Part shown: positions 21,903 through 30,381 of the stretch, in pieces
How positions within the stretch are numbered: the stretch's first letter is position 1
How the letters are laid out: every line of letters starts with the position of its first letter
Source: an uncultured Christensenella sp.
Lineage (GTDB): Bacteria > Bacillota > Clostridia > Christensenellales > Borkfalkiaceae
Direction of reading: 5' to 3'
DNA: 30,381 nucleotides
Assembly: GCA_910586345.1 (NCBI GenBank)
Contig: CAJUHC010000018.1
Coordinates: 1-30,381 of the forward strand
The notes under the pieces: generated by a model
Databases searched by the model: none
What the model was told of the DNA's origin: nothing
What the model saw: only the letters and a program-made list of their open reading frames with translations
Made by a program: the position numbers and the translations under genes

Positions 21903-23579
21903 ATGGCGTACCTCGCGTTTTACAGAACCTTTCGTCCCGTTTCTTTCGATACGGTTGTAAGACAGGAACATATAGTCCGTACTCTCAAAAACCAGATTGC
22001 GGACAACAAAATCGGTCACGCGTATCTTTTTTGCGGACCGCGCGGAACGGGCAAAACTTCTCTCGCCAAAATCTTCGCGAGGGCAATAAATTGCGAAAAT
22101 CCGCAGGACGGTTCGCCGTGCGGAAAATGTAAAACCTGTATTTCGCTGTCGGCGGGCGGAAATCTCGATATTTCGGAAATCGACGCCGCGTCAAATAACG
22201 GCGTGGACGAAATGCGCGACCTCAGAGAAAAAGTTCAATATCCGCCTGTTTCGGGAAAGTATAAAGTTTATATCATAGACGAGGTTCATATGCTGACTGC
22301 GTCCGCGTTCAACGCAGTGCTTAAAACTTTGGAAGAACCTCCCGCGCACGCGGTTTTCATACTTGCGACTACCGAACCTCAGAAAATACCCGCTACTATT
22401 CTTTCGCGCTGTATGCGTTTCGACTTCAAGCTCATACCTCAAAAAGATTTGGAAGGGCTTGTCAAGAGCGTCCTGGACAAAACAGGCAAAAAATACGAGG
22501 ACGAAGCGGTTTCTGCGATTGCCCGCGCGGGAGCGGGAAGCGCCCGCGACAGTCTCTCTATTGCGGATATGTGCGCGTCCTATTCGAACGGTAAACTTAC
22601 CTATGAAGACGTGAATACGGTGCTCGGAAGCGCGGACTTTTTCTCTATTGCGGACCTTGCCGAAAATATTATGCTTGAAAACGCTTCCGCTTCTCTTTCT
22701 GCGGTAGAGAGCATACTTTCTACGGGAAAGAGCGTAGGCGTACTCGTAAAGGATATTCTTAACTTATTAAACAACTGCGCGATTGTTAAAATTTGCAAAA
22801 ACGCGCGTGAAATAGTAAATCTTCCCACGGAAACTTTTAAACGCATAGAGCAGGTTTGTTCGCGTTGCGACGGACATAAAATTCTTCGCGTCACGGAGAT
22901 TATGTCCAAGGCTGAAGCGGATATGCGTTATTCGTTAAACGGCAGAATTACGCTTGAAACAGCGGTGTTGAAATGCGCAATGCCTCAGACCGATTACAAT
23001 CTCGACGCGATTATAGGCAAAATAAACGCGCTTGAAAAAAAATTGGCGGACGGCGTACCCGTTTCGGTTCCCAAAGACGAAGTAAAGACGGAAAGCTATA
23101 AACCGGTTCAAAGACCGAAACTTCAAAAAGAAGAGGAGCAAGCGCCTTTCGCACCGTCCGTTAATAGCGAAACGAAGAAACCCCGGACGGATAATTCCGT
23201 TCAGCCGAACCTTTGGGAATCTTCTGAAAAACCGCTCGTCGGCTCCGTGAGAACGCTCGGCGAAAACGAAAAATCAGGAGTGTTCGGGAAGTTTATACGT
23301 TCTCTCAGGACTACGCACAGGAACGCGGTTCTGTTTACTCTGTGTATGGATTTGGGCAGTTTCTTCGAGGGTGATAAACTCGTTCTCACTACGGAAAGCG
23401 AAGCCGTGGCAAAGGGTTTAACGCGCGCAGACAACGCCGATTTTATAGCGGGTACTCTTGCGGAACTCGGAGTAACCAGACACGAGGTCAGATTAATCAA
23501 AAAAGGCGAAAGCGATTACGACAAAGCGCTGAAAGAATTAAAGCGCAATTTCGAAGGCACCGACATAGAAATAAAATGA
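21903..23579 (+). CDS. dnaX: DNA polymerase III gamma/tau subunit
   Basis: DnaX is the clamp-loader ATPase of the replisome. This 558-residue protein has Walker A GPRGTGKT (45-52), zinc-finger cysteines C64, C73, C76 and C79, Walker B IIDEVHML, and sensor ATTEPQKIPATILSRC. The C-terminal third is Lys/Glu/Pro-rich (about 385-440), then a folded tau-like domain. No slippery A-run frameshift signal for a separate gamma form stood out. It starts directly after the sigH stop with GAGGAGG as ribosome binding site. The dnaX-ybaB-recR order is conserved across bacteria. Confidence 0.97.
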   Translation: MAYLAFYRTFRPVSFDTVVRQEHIVRTLKNQIADNKIGHAYLFCGPRGTGKTSLAKIFARAINCENPQDGSPCGKCKTCISLSAGGNLDISEIDAASNNGVDEMRDLREKVQYPPVSGKYKVYIIDEVHMLTASAFNAVLKTLEEPPAHAVFILATTEPQKIPATILSRCMRFDFKLIPQKDLEGLVKSVLDKTGKKYEDEAVSAIARAGAGSARDSLSIADMCASYSNGKLTYEDVNTVLGSADFFSIADLAENIMLENASASLSAVESILSTGKSVGVLVKDILNLLNNCAIVKICKNAREIVNLPTETFKRIEQVCSRCDGHKILRVTEIMSKAEADMRYSLNGRITLETAVLKCAMPQTDYNLDAIIGKINALEKKLADGVPVSVPKDEVKTESYKPVQRPKLQKEEEQAPFAPSVNSETKKPRTDNSVQPNLWESSEKPLVGSVRTLGENEKSGVFGKFIRSLRTTHRNAVLFTLCMDLGSFFEGDKLVLTTESEAVAKGLTRADNADFIAGTLAELGVTRHEVRLIKKGESDYDKALKELKRNFEGTDIEIK

Positions 23580-23629
23580 CGGCGGCGCCGCGTAAAATTT
23601 AATTTAGATATTAAATCGGAGGTATTCAG

Positions 23630-23995
23630 ATGGCTGGATTTAAAGGCGGTATGGGCGGAATGGGCAATATGCAGAATCTTATGAAACAGGCCCAGAAAAT
23701 GCAGGAGCAAATGCAGGAAGCGGAGAAAGAACTCGAAGAGCTCGAAGTCGTAGGTCTTTCCGGCGGCGGAGACGAGGGCGACGAAACGGTCGTCGTATAT
23801 ATGAACGGCAAAAAGATAATCAACGGTATCGAATTCGGAAGCAGACTGTCCGAAACCGTCGACATTACCGACGAGGACGATATAGAAATGCTCGAAGACC
23901 TTATAATGGCAGCCATAAACGACGGCTATAAAAAAGCTGACGAAGCGTACGAAGAAAAGATGGGACCGTTCGGAAAAACGGGCGGATTGTTTTGA
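23630..23995 (+). CDS. ybaB: Nucleoid-associated protein, YbaB/EbfC family
   Basis: This 121-residue DNA-binding homodimer comes from the dnaX-ybaB-recR cluster. The start is Gly/Met-rich (GGMGGMGNMQN), then a coiled-coil helix (MKQAQKMQEQMQEAEKELEELE) and the beta part ending in a Gly-rich tail. The second half is unusually acidic, with GGGDEGDETVVVYMNGKKI replacing the usual GGG-V-V-V-NG pattern, and TDEDDIEMLEDLI. A GGAGG ribosome binding site precedes it. Role inferred from family. Confidence 0.9.
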   Translation: MAGFKGGMGGMGNMQNLMKQAQKMQEQMQEAEKELEELEVVGLSGGGDEGDETVVVYMNGKKIINGIEFGSRLSETVDITDEDDIEMLEDLIMAAINDGYKKADEAYEEKMGPFGKTGGLF

Positions 23996-24045
23996 GAACG
24001 GGTAAAAAGTTCGAAACATTTTGTTATTTATTGTGAGGATAATCG

Positions 24046-24639
24046 GTGGACGTATTTATAGAGCCTATCGGCAAATTGATTAACGAATTTTCAAAGCTTC
24101 CCGGGGTCGGCAAAAAGACGGCTCAGCGTTACGCGTATAAAATTATCGGTATGACCGAAACGGAGGCGCGCGGCTTTGCGGACAGTATAATAAACTGCAA
24201 ACGCAAAGTAAGATACTGCAAGGTTTGCGGGAACTTTACGGAAGAGGATGTCTGCGAAATATGCAAAAAGCGCGATAAGTCGGTTATCTGCGTGGTTAAG
24301 GAACCCAAAGACGTTATAGCTATGGAAAAACTGCGCGAGTTCAAAGGAGTGTATCACGTTTTACACGGAGTAATCAGCCCTATGGACGGCGTAGGTCCGA
24401 ACGATATAAGAATAAAGGAACTGCTTGCGCGTGTAAACGGCGGAGAAGCTTCGGAAGTAATTATGGCTACGAATCCGGACGTGGAAGGGGAAGCGACCGC
24501 AATGTATATCGCTAAACTTTTAAAGCCTCTCGGTATAAACGTGACCCGTCTTGCGCACGGTATTCCGATAGGAAGCGAACTCGAATATACGGACGAGGTG
24601 ACTCTGTCGAGAGCGTTATCCGAGAGAAAGTCTATTTAA
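24046..24639 (+). CDS. recR: Recombination mediator RecR
   Basis: This 197-residue ring-forming protein helps RecO load RecA at gaps. A helix-hairpin-helix (KLPGVGKKTAQRYA, 17-30) is followed by a C4 zinc finger (C58, C61, C70, C73), a Toprim domain (VICVVKEPKDVIAMEK through MATNPDVEGEATAMY) and the C-terminal RLAHGIPIGSELEYTDEVTLSRAL. The start is GTG at 24046 with TGAGGA upstream; no ATG fits the family N-terminus. Confidence 0.96.
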   Translation: MDVFIEPIGKLINEFSKLPGVGKKTAQRYAYKIIGMTETEARGFADSIINCKRKVRYCKVCGNFTEEDVCEICKKRDKSVICVVKEPKDVIAMEKLREFKGVYHVLHGVISPMDGVGPNDIRIKELLARVNGGEASEVIMATNPDVEGEATAMYIAKLLKPLGINVTRLAHGIPIGSELEYTDEVTLSRALSERKSI

Positions 24640-24721
24640 CAAAGAAAAAGGCGGAGCCTTTAAAATCACGGGCGCAGAATAAAATTAAATTTTCGCGAAC
24701 TAAATATTTTTGGAGTAATTT

Positions 24722-25711
24722 ATGAAAGTATCGGTATTGGGTTGCGGACGCTGGGGTTCGTTTATTGCGTGGTATCAGGCGACGGTTCTTAAAAACAGCG
24801 TAATTTCCTGGGGACCCGAGGGCGATTATTCTTACGAAATTTTAAAAAATACGGGCAAAAACGATTACGTGACGCTCGACAAAAGTATAACTTTAACGTG
24901 CGATTTGCAGTACGCAGTTGAAAATGCGGACGTAATAATTATTTCCATATCTTCGCAGGGACTGCGCGGATTTATGAAAAAGATTACAGAGTACGACGTT
25001 TCGGACAAACCGTTCGTGCTGTGTATGAAAGGTATCGAGGAAAGCACCGGCAAAAGACTTTCTCAGGTTTTAAAAGAAAGCGGTATTTCTTCGGAAAAAA
25101 TCGCGGTGTGGGTCGGGCCCGGTCATATACAGGCTTTTACGCAGGGCATCCCCAACTGTATGGTCATAGACAGCGAAAACGAAAATCTCAAACGCTATCT
25201 TGCCGACAACTTCAAGAGCAATCTGATAAGGTTTTATTACGGAAACGATTTGATAGGTTCCGAGATAGGCGCGGCGGCGAAAAACGTATTAGGCATCGCC
25301 GCGGGAGTGCTCGACGGAAGCGGTTACGTGAGTCTGAAAGGACCGCTTATGTCGAGGGGTGCTAACGAGGTCGGACGGCTTATTCAGGCTATGGGCGGAA
25401 AATTCAACTCCGCATACGGTCTTGCGCATCTCGGCGATTACGAAACGACTCTTTTCTCCGAATATTCGCACAACCGCAAATACGGAGAAATGATGGCGCA
25501 CGGCGCGAAATTCGATAAGCTTGCCGAAGGGGTAATGACCGCCAAGGCTATGAAAAAACTCGGAGACGAATATAACGTGGATTTACCGATAACAAACGCC
25601 GTTTACGAAGTCTGTTTCAATTCGCGCGTATTCGGGAACGGAGACGGCGCAAAAAACTGTATGCGTATAATATTAAAACTGTTTGAACGCAGTACTAAGA
25701 GTGAATTTTGA
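24722..25711 (+). CDS. gpsA: NAD(P)-dependent glycerol-3-phosphate dehydrogenase family protein
   Basis: GpsA makes sn-glycerol 3-phosphate for membrane phospholipids. This 329-residue protein has the Rossmann motif GCGRWG (7-12), VGPGHIQAF (131-139) and the catalytic Lys187 in GAAAKNVLGIAAG. The C-terminal substrate domain shows MSRGANEVGRL, LAHLGDYETT and SEYSHNRKYG. Some positions differ from textbook GpsA (GPGHIQ for the usual GPS-A-E), so it belongs to a divergent subgroup. GGAG lies before the ATG. A lipoprotein gene overlaps its stop. Confidence 0.85.
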   Translation: MKVSVLGCGRWGSFIAWYQATVLKNSVISWGPEGDYSYEILKNTGKNDYVTLDKSITLTCDLQYAVENADVIIISISSQGLRGFMKKITEYDVSDKPFVLCMKGIEESTGKRLSQVLKESGISSEKIAVWVGPGHIQAFTQGIPNCMVIDSENENLKRYLADNFKSNLIRFYYGNDLIGSEIGAAAKNVLGIAAGVLDGSGYVSLKGPLMSRGANEVGRLIQAMGGKFNSAYGLAHLGDYETTLFSEYSHNRKYGEMMAHGAKFDKLAEGVMTAKAMKKLGDEYNVDLPITNAVYEVCFNSRVFGNGDGAKNCMRIILKLFERSTKSEF

Positions 25712-26775
25712 ATAAGCAAAAAGGATTGAAAAAATACTGTTTCGTTTTAACGGTTATTGTGTTTTTATGCGCGCTGATTATTTTGCCGTCGTGTATCGTT
25801 ACGAAAACCAACAAAGCGAAGCGGATAAGGGTTTACGGCGATTATATCGTTGCGGGAAGCAATGCTGTAACACGAGGTAGAAAGCAGACTTTATTGACGG
25901 ACGTCGCTCTCAGGGCTGTAAAAAAAGCGGGACGCAAAGAAAACAGCGGCTCGTTAACGTCTTTGACTGGAGAGTATCTCGGAAATTATTATTTTTTTAT
26001 TTGCAAATATTATCAGGAAAATACGGGCAACAAGGCTCCTTCAGGTTATAGTTATTTTAAAACCGAATACGCTTTCGGCGTAATAGACATTGTCGGGCTT
26101 AAATCCCGTATATACAGGATTATCGAAACTTTGGAAGACGGAGCCGGTTCGGGTATCCTAAACCTTTCAGTCGATAAATTCGGCGATACCGTTGTGTATA
26201 CCGCGGAAAGCGGTTCTTTTGAAATCGTAAAATCAAATTGTCTGGAAAATACGAGCGTAAATTTAACCGTCGAAAAAGGTTACAGTCTGTATTATGCGTA
26301 TGGAAACGTTTTTCTTTTTAAGGACGTCGGTTCGGAAAAATATTACGCAGTCGATTATATAACGGGCGAAACTGCGGATACCGCTGGAATTTTAGAAAAA
26401 GCGGCGGAAGAAAGGCTGAAAGAATATAACGGAAAAAAATATGTGTGCGAAGTAAACGACGACTTTATAAATATCGATGAATACGGAACGGACAGCGGTT
26501 TTTCGGTTACCGTTTCGGAACTGCGCGAAAAGTCGGAAGAATTCCGGCGCGTAGAGGAAATTTTCGGGGTTGAACTAACTTTCGGCGAAGTATTGATACT
26601 GAACGGGGAGATTTATTTATCCGCGCGGTATTTGGATACGGGTATGTTCGGAATGGCCGCATACTCGAACGCGTCGACGGTCGCCTGTTTTTTATACGAA
26701 CCCGAACTTTCGGAATTCAAGTATATAGGTTGGCTGAGGGCAAACTCGGTATTGGAAAACGTTATAAGACTGTAA
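25708..26775 (+). CDS. Unknown probable lipoprotein
   Basis: I do not recognise this 355-residue protein. A basic start (MNKQKGLKK) and hydrophobic helix (10-26) end in a lipobox-like LPSC with Cys29, so it is probably a lipid-anchored extracytoplasmic protein. The rest is beta-rich with many Tyr and charged residues (YTAESGSFEIVKS, KYYAVDYITGETADTAG), reminiscent of a beta-propeller or repeat fold but without a clear repeat. Start is TTG overlapping the gpsA TGA by 3 bases; no better start exists before the signal. Co-transcription with gpsA is likely. Confidence 0.7.
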   Translation: MNKQKGLKKYCFVLTVIVFLCALIILPSCIVTKTNKAKRIRVYGDYIVAGSNAVTRGRKQTLLTDVALRAVKKAGRKENSGSLTSLTGEYLGNYYFFICKYYQENTGNKAPSGYSYFKTEYAFGVIDIVGLKSRIYRIIETLEDGAGSGILNLSVDKFGDTVVYTAESGSFEIVKSNCLENTSVNLTVEKGYSLYYAYGNVFLFKDVGSEKYYAVDYITGETADTAGILEKAAEERLKEYNGKKYVCEVNDDFINIDEYGTDSGFSVTVSELREKSEEFRRVEEIFGVELTFGEVLILNGEIYLSARYLDTGMFGMAAYSNASTVACFLYEPELSEFKYIGWLRANSVLENVIRL

Positions 26776-26840
26776 CGGATTTTTTAAAAATTTGATTTTT
26801 GCACAAAAATAATAAATTTATCGCCGTGCGTTAAATGAAG

Positions 26841-26869
26841 TTGTATTTTTCGCGAAATAGTATTAAAAT
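26841..26869 (+). promoter_or_regulatory. Possible sigma-A promoter of typA
   Basis: TTGTAT (26841-26846), 17 bp and TAAAAT (26864-26869), 36 bases before the typA start. The -35 is weak. Confidence 0.4.
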
Positions 26870-26904
26870 TTCCAATGGTAAATTAATTTGAGGAAAAACT
26901 GAAA

Positions 26905-28731
26905 ATGTTAAGAGAAGATTTGAGAAACGTAGCGATTATCGCGCACGTCGACCACGGCAAAACGACGCTCGTCGACGCAATGTTAAAACAGAGCAATACT
27001 TTCCGCGAGAACCAGTCTGTGGAAGACAGGGTAATGGATTCGGGAGATTTGGAACGAGAGAGAGGCATAACAATACTTGCAAAGAACACGTCGATACATT
27101 ATAAGGGCGTAAAAATAAACGTAGTGGACACGCCCGGACACGCTGATTTTTCGGGAGAAGTCGAGCGCGTAATGATGATGGTGAACGGAGTCATCGTTCT
27201 CGTGGACGCGGCGGAAGGTCCTATGCCCCAGACTCGTTTCGTAATGCAGAAAGCTCTCGAAATGGGACACAGACTGATAATAGTAGTAAACAAAATCGAC
27301 CGTCAGGACGCGAGATTAGACGAAGTTCAGGACGAAATTTTGGAACTTCTTCTGGAACTCGACGCATCAGACGATCAGCTTTTGAGCCCCGTAGTCTGGT
27401 GTTCGGGCAGGGACGGTACGGCGACGCTCGATTTGAATGAAGTTGGCAAGGATTTGACTCCGCTTTTCGAGACTATTCTGTCGCATATCAAACCTATGGA
27501 AGTCGACGAAAAAGGCGCGGCTCAGGTTCTCGTTTCTTCGATAGATTATAACGAATACGTCGGACGTATCGGCGTGGGCAGAATAGAACGCGGATGCGTT
27601 ACTCAGGGTCAGAGCGTAGTCGTCACAAACTACAATAACATACACTTAAAAACCTCCGGCAAGATAGTAAATCTTTATCAGATAGAGGGATTGCAGCGCG
27701 TTGCCTGCGAAAGTGCGAAAGCGGGCGATATAGTTTGTTTTTCGGGACTTGAAAAGATAAATATCGGCGATACCGTCTGTTCTCCCGATTGCGTCGAAGC
27801 GCATAAATTCGTTAAGATAACGGAGCCTACCGTGGAAATGACTTTTTCCGTAAACGATTCTCCGTTTGCGGGTAAGGACGGAAAATGGGTTACTACGAGA
27901 CATATAAGGGACAGGCTTTTCAGAGAACTTCTCCGCGACGTTTCGTTAAGGGTCGAAGAAACGGATTCGTCCGACAGCTACCGCGTCTGCGGCCGCGGTG
28001 AAATGCACCTTTCGATACTCATTGAAAATATGCGCAGAGAGGGTTACGAGTTTCAGGTTTCTACTCCGCGCGTAATGTATAAGGAAATCGACGGCGTGAG
28101 ATGCGAACCTATGGAAAAACTTATGGTTGACGTTCCCGACGACGCAACAGGCGCGGTTTTTCAGAGTATGGGCAACAGAAAAGGCGAACTTCTGCATATG
28201 AGCGCGGTGGGAAGCCGTACTCGTCTTGAATTTATAGTTCCCGCAAGAGGACTGTTCGGTTATAAATCGGAGTTTTTGACCTCTACGAAAGGCGAGGGGG
28301 TAATGAACAGCGTGTTCTTCGAATATCAGCCGTATAAAGGCGAATTTTCCAGACGCGAAACGGGTTCGCTCGTTGCGTTCGAAACAGGTGAAGCGGTTAC
28401 GTACGGGCTTTTCAATGCGCAGGGAAGAGGTACTCTTTTTATCGGCGCGGGTACGCCCGTTTACGAGGGTATGGTTATTGGCGAATCTCCAAAGAGCGAC
28501 GACTTAAATGTAAACGTCTGCAAGACGAAGCATCTTACAAACACCCGTTCGAGTTCGAGCGATGACGCGTTAAGACTTATTACTCCCAAGAAAATGAGCT
28601 TGGAAGAATGCCTTGAATTTATCGGTGACGACGAACTGTTGGAGATTACTCCCAAAAACATACGTATAAGAAAGAGAATTTTAAATTCCGAACTTCGCGC
28701 CAAAGCAAGGGCTAAGGAGAAAAAACAATAA
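26905..28731 (+). CDS. typA: Ribosome-associated GTPase TypA/BipA
   Basis: This translational GTPase of the EF-G group affects ribosome assembly and stress growth. It has 608 residues, the usual length. G1 is AHVDHGKT (13-20), followed by the RGITI switch I, DTPGHADF and NKIDR. Then come domain 2, the EF-G-like domains (DSSDSYRVCGRGEMHLSILIENMRREGYEFQVSTPRV) and the BipA-specific C-terminus (KTKHLTNTRSSSSDDALRL, ending in RAKAKEKK-like basic residues). GAGGAAAAAC is the ribosome binding site. All GTPase motifs are intact. Confidence 0.97.
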   Translation: MLREDLRNVAIIAHVDHGKTTLVDAMLKQSNTFRENQSVEDRVMDSGDLERERGITILAKNTSIHYKGVKINVVDTPGHADFSGEVERVMMMVNGVIVLVDAAEGPMPQTRFVMQKALEMGHRLIIVVNKIDRQDARLDEVQDEILELLLELDASDDQLLSPVVWCSGRDGTATLDLNEVGKDLTPLFETILSHIKPMEVDEKGAAQVLVSSIDYNEYVGRIGVGRIERGCVTQGQSVVVTNYNNIHLKTSGKIVNLYQIEGLQRVACESAKAGDIVCFSGLEKINIGDTVCSPDCVEAHKFVKITEPTVEMTFSVNDSPFAGKDGKWVTTRHIRDRLFRELLRDVSLRVEETDSSDSYRVCGRGEMHLSILIENMRREGYEFQVSTPRVMYKEIDGVRCEPMEKLMVDVPDDATGAVFQSMGNRKGELLHMSAVGSRTRLEFIVPARGLFGYKSEFLTSTKGEGVMNSVFFEYQPYKGEFSRRETGSLVAFETGEAVTYGLFNAQGRGTLFIGAGTPVYEGMVIGESPKSDDLNVNVCKTKHLTNTRSSSSDDALRLITPKKMSLEECLEFIGDDELLEITPKNIRIRKRILNSELRAKARAKEKKQ

Positions 28732-28744
28732 AGTTGATTTAAGC

Positions 28745-28771
28745 ATATAAAAGTGCGTTACCGCATATATA
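28745..28771 (+). promoter_or_regulatory. Possible sigma-E (sporulation) promoter of yabP-yabQ
   Basis: GCATATA ending at 28749 and CATATATA (28764-28771) are 14 bp apart, close to the sigma-E pattern (ATATT, 14 bp, CATACAnT). No well-spaced sigma-A promoter is present. In Bacillus the yabP operon is sigma-E dependent, which fits. Confidence 0.45.
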
Positions 28772-28792
28772 ATTTACCGTGAGGTAATATAT

Positions 28793-29050
28793 ATGGAAAA
28801 CGCTACTCCCCATTCTTTGGGAATAGAACAGTGCAGAAAGATAACGGCGACCGCGATTGAAAGCGTTGATTCGTTCTCCGACAAACAAATAATTATGTCG
28901 TATTCCGCAGGCAGAATAGCGGTTGCGGGAAACGGTATGAAAATTATCAATTTTTCTAAAACCAGCGGAGCGTTTGCCGCTTCGGGCGAGATAGTTTCGG
29001 TCAGATATATCGGCAAGGGCGCAGGGCTTAAAAGCAAACTTTTCAAATAA
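28793..29050 (+). CDS. yabP: Spore coat/cortex protein YabP
   Basis: This 85-residue YabP/YqfC family protein has the core SLGIEQCRKITATAIESVDSFSDKQIIMSYSAGRIAVAGNGMKI and SGEIVSVRYIGKG. In Bacillus YabP is made in the mother cell and acts with YabQ in spore formation. It is a little shorter than usual (about 95-100). A GAGGT ribosome binding site precedes it, and yabQ follows with no gap, matching the conserved yabP-yabQ-divIC order. Confidence 0.88.
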   Translation: MENATPHSLGIEQCRKITATAIESVDSFSDKQIIMSYSAGRIAVAGNGMKIINFSKTSGAFAASGEIVSVRYIGKGAGLKSKLFK

Positions 29051-29416
29051 ATGGCTGTGTTTATATTCATAACCTGTACCTGTTGCGGGGTAATATCGGG
29101 TATCGTATACGATATTCTGTATATTGCGCGCTGTGCGGTCTGCGGAATAACTAAAGAAGCCTATACCGTAAAGGACAAGATATTCACAGCCGCCTGCGAC
29201 GTTTTATATTTTCTTATATTTGCGGCGGGGTTTGTTTTTACGTCCGTAATGTTCGATTTCGACGAACTCAGGCTGTATATGCTTTTCGCCTGTTTTCTCG
29301 GCGCATTGCTCTATTTAAAAAGTTTTCACGTAATTGTTGCATTTTCGGTAAGGAAAGTGTATAATAGAATTACATCAAGAAAAGGTAAGAAGATAAATGA
29401 CGGAAGAAAAGCGTAA
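29051..29416 (+). CDS. yabQ: Spore cortex biosynthesis protein YabQ
   Basis: This 121-residue membrane protein has about three helices (roughly 2-24, 45-65 and 73-98). It starts on the base after the yabP stop. GVISGIVYDILYIARCAV and the central DVLYFLIFAAGFVF stretch match YabQ, which is needed for cortex peptidoglycan in sporulation. The protein is shorter than Bacillus YabQ. Identity rests on position and helix pattern as well as sequence. It overlaps divIC by 20 bases. Confidence 0.82.
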   Translation: MAVFIFITCTCCGVISGIVYDILYIARCAVCGITKEAYTVKDKIFTAACDVLYFLIFAAGFVFTSVMFDFDELRLYMLFACFLGALLYLKSFHVIVAFSVRKVYNRITSRKGKKINDGRKA

Positions 29417-29654
29417 CCGCCTGATTGCCGCGGTAACGGTAAACGTAATATTATTGATAGCCATACTTACTGTCGTTTGTATATTTCAGATAACGGAAAT
29501 GGTCAGGTACGATAATCTTATAAAAGATATGGACGAACGAATCGAATATCTCGGCGGCGAAACCAATAAGCTCAATAATTCTCTCGATTATTATAAATCC
29601 GACGAGGGGCTTTTGGACAAAGCTTACGAGTTCGGTTTTGTTTTCGGTAAATAA
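29397..29654 (+). CDS. divIC: Septum formation initiator, DivIC/FtsB-like
   Basis: This 85-residue bitopic division protein has a short cytoplasmic tail, a membrane helix (about 9-32), a coiled coil (about 36-67) and a C-terminal DEGLLDKAYEFGFVFGK, equivalent to the family's E-x-x-A-R-E-x-x-G-x-V end. It works with FtsL and DivIB at the septum. The ribosome binding site AAGGTAAG lies inside yabQ. Position after yabP-yabQ matches Bacillus divIC. Confidence 0.85.
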   Translation: MTEEKRNRLIAAVTVNVILLIAILTVVCIFQITEMVRYDNLIKDMDERIEYLGGETNKLNNSLDYYKSDEGLLDKAYEFGFVFGK

Positions 29655-29655
29655 A

Positions 29656-30381
29656 ATGAAAATAAGTATAATAGACGTAGGTTCGAATTCCGTCCGCCTT
29701 GCAACGCTGGCTGACGGAAAAACTTTATATAAACGGCTTAAAACGACGCGTCTGGGCGGAGGTTTATCGCTTACGGGCAAGCTGTCCGCGGAAGCGGTCG
29801 AGCGTACCGCGCAGGCTGTTTCCGATTTCAAATTCTTTGCCGAATCCGAAGGTGCGGAAAAAGTTTGCGTTTTTGCGACCGCGGCGGTACGTTCCGCGTC
29901 CAATCGCAGTCTGTTTTTAAACCGCGTTAAAGAACTTTGCGGACTTGAAGTCGACGTGATAAGCGGAGAAGACGAGGCGCTGTGCGGGCTTTCCGGAGCG
30001 CTTAAAGGCGGCGACGGCGGAATAATAGACGTGGGCGGCGCAAGCACCGAAACGAGCGTTCGGAGCGGCGGTAAAATAATTTATTCCGAAAGCATAGATA
30101 TCGGCACAGTAAGACTGTCCGACGTCGCGGGCAGAGACAAGAACAAACTTAAAAAAGCAATTTCGGAAAAACTTTGCGGTTACGGCAAATTTTCCGCAAA
30201 ACCATATAAAATGTATTCTATCGGCGGAACAGCGACGACTATCGCGTCGGTAATACACGGATTAAAGGAATACGACCCCTCCGTGACCGACGGTACCGAA
30301 ATTTCGCTCGAAGAAATATTCGCGCTGGCGGATAAATTTTTAACTTTTCCCGTGGAAGAAGTTCGTTTAATCAGCGGAATG
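29656..30381 (+). CDS. Ppx/GppA phosphatase family protein (cut by the window end)
   Basis: An exopolyphosphatase or guanosine pentaphosphate phosphohydrolase of the actin-like ATPase fold. The first 242 residues are seen and the frame is open to the last base. Motifs: IDVGSNSVRL, CVFATAAVRSASN, VISGEDEALCG (catalytic Glu region), GGIIDVGGASTE, SIDIGTVRLSD and SIGGTATTIA. It starts 1 base after the divIC stop with no strong ribosome binding site, so it is probably coupled. Whether it acts on polyphosphate or pppGpp cannot be told. The pairing with rel in this window is suggestive only. Confidence 0.9.
   Translation, partial: MKISIIDVGSNSVRLATLADGKTLYKRLKTTRLGGGLSLTGKLSAEAVERTAQAVSDFKFFAESEGAEKVCVFATAAVRSASNRSLFLNRVKELCGLEVDVISGEDEALCGLSGALKGGDGGIIDVGGASTETSVRSGGKIIYSESIDIGTVRLSDVAGRDKNKLKKAISEKLCGYGKFSAKPYKMYSIGGTATTIASVIHGLKEYDPSVTDGTEISLEEIFALADKFLTFPVEEVRLISGM

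Noticed and set aside
21903..23579. Programmed frameshift in dnaX giving a gamma form
   Set aside because: No slippery A-run with a following hairpin stood out on reading; the single frame runs to a full-length tau.
24647..24661. Small AAAGGC/GCCTTT hairpin after recR
   Set aside because: Six-bp stem with no T-tract; too weak to call a terminator.
28734..28773. Sigma-A promoter TTGATT ... TATAAT before yabP
   Set aside because: Spacer of 28 bp is far too long; the sigma-E pattern fits better.

Overview
The window is a chromosomal segment of a spore-forming, clostridia-like member of the Bacillota. The main evidence is the six-cysteine SCIFF peptide with its radical SAM maturase (a clostridial hallmark), the sporulation genes cwlD, sigH and yabP-yabQ-divIC, the HemZ-type radical SAM enzyme, and gene orders typical of this class. 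Most of the window is housekeeping DNA, tightly packed on the + strand. I saw no rRNA, tRNA, CRISPR array or insertion sequence.

Layout. Positions 1-234 hold no gene I can support. Positions 235-13077 are a long co-directional block: tgt, yajC, a small membrane protein, scfA (51 residues), scfB, secD, secF, recJ, rel, a metallo-beta-lactamase hydrolase and hemZ. Sigma-A-like promoters precede yajC, scfA and secD, and hairpin terminators follow yajC, scfA and secF. Positions 13078-15160 are an AT-rich accessory islet: a Phd/RelE-type toxin-antitoxin pair, the remains of an HTH gene, two paralogous minus-strand HTH repressors, a 48-residue orphan antitoxin lacking the DNA-binding half, and an 87-residue unknown protein. 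Three strong sigma-A promoters in the islet each carry a palindromic operator inside or over the promoter. Positions 15161-17753 hold rpsO and pnp. Positions 17776-19486 hold an unknown membrane protein and a frameshifted BceR/VanR-like response regulator with no kinase beside it. Then come cwlD (minus strand) and a second + strand block: mrnC, rlmB, sigH, dnaX, ybaB, recR, gpsA, an unknown lipoprotein, typA, yabP, yabQ, divIC and a ppx/gppA gene cut by the window end.

How the genes work together. YajC, SecD and SecF are the auxiliary part of the Sec translocon. SecD and SecF look degenerate at transmembrane motifs tied to proton-driven function. ScfA is the substrate of ScfB. Rel and the truncated Ppx/GppA both concern (p)ppGpp or polyphosphate metabolism. 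RecJ, RecR and DnaX serve replication and repair. MrnC, RlmB, RpsO and Pnp serve ribosome and RNA maturation. SigH, CwlD and YabP/Q mark sporulation. The least ordinary part is the islet at 13.1-15.1 kb. There a toxin-antitoxin locus seems to have been duplicated and cut down to a promoter-controlled C-terminal antitoxin fragment, and two sister repressors each face a pair of operators spaced 30 bp apart with different half-sites.
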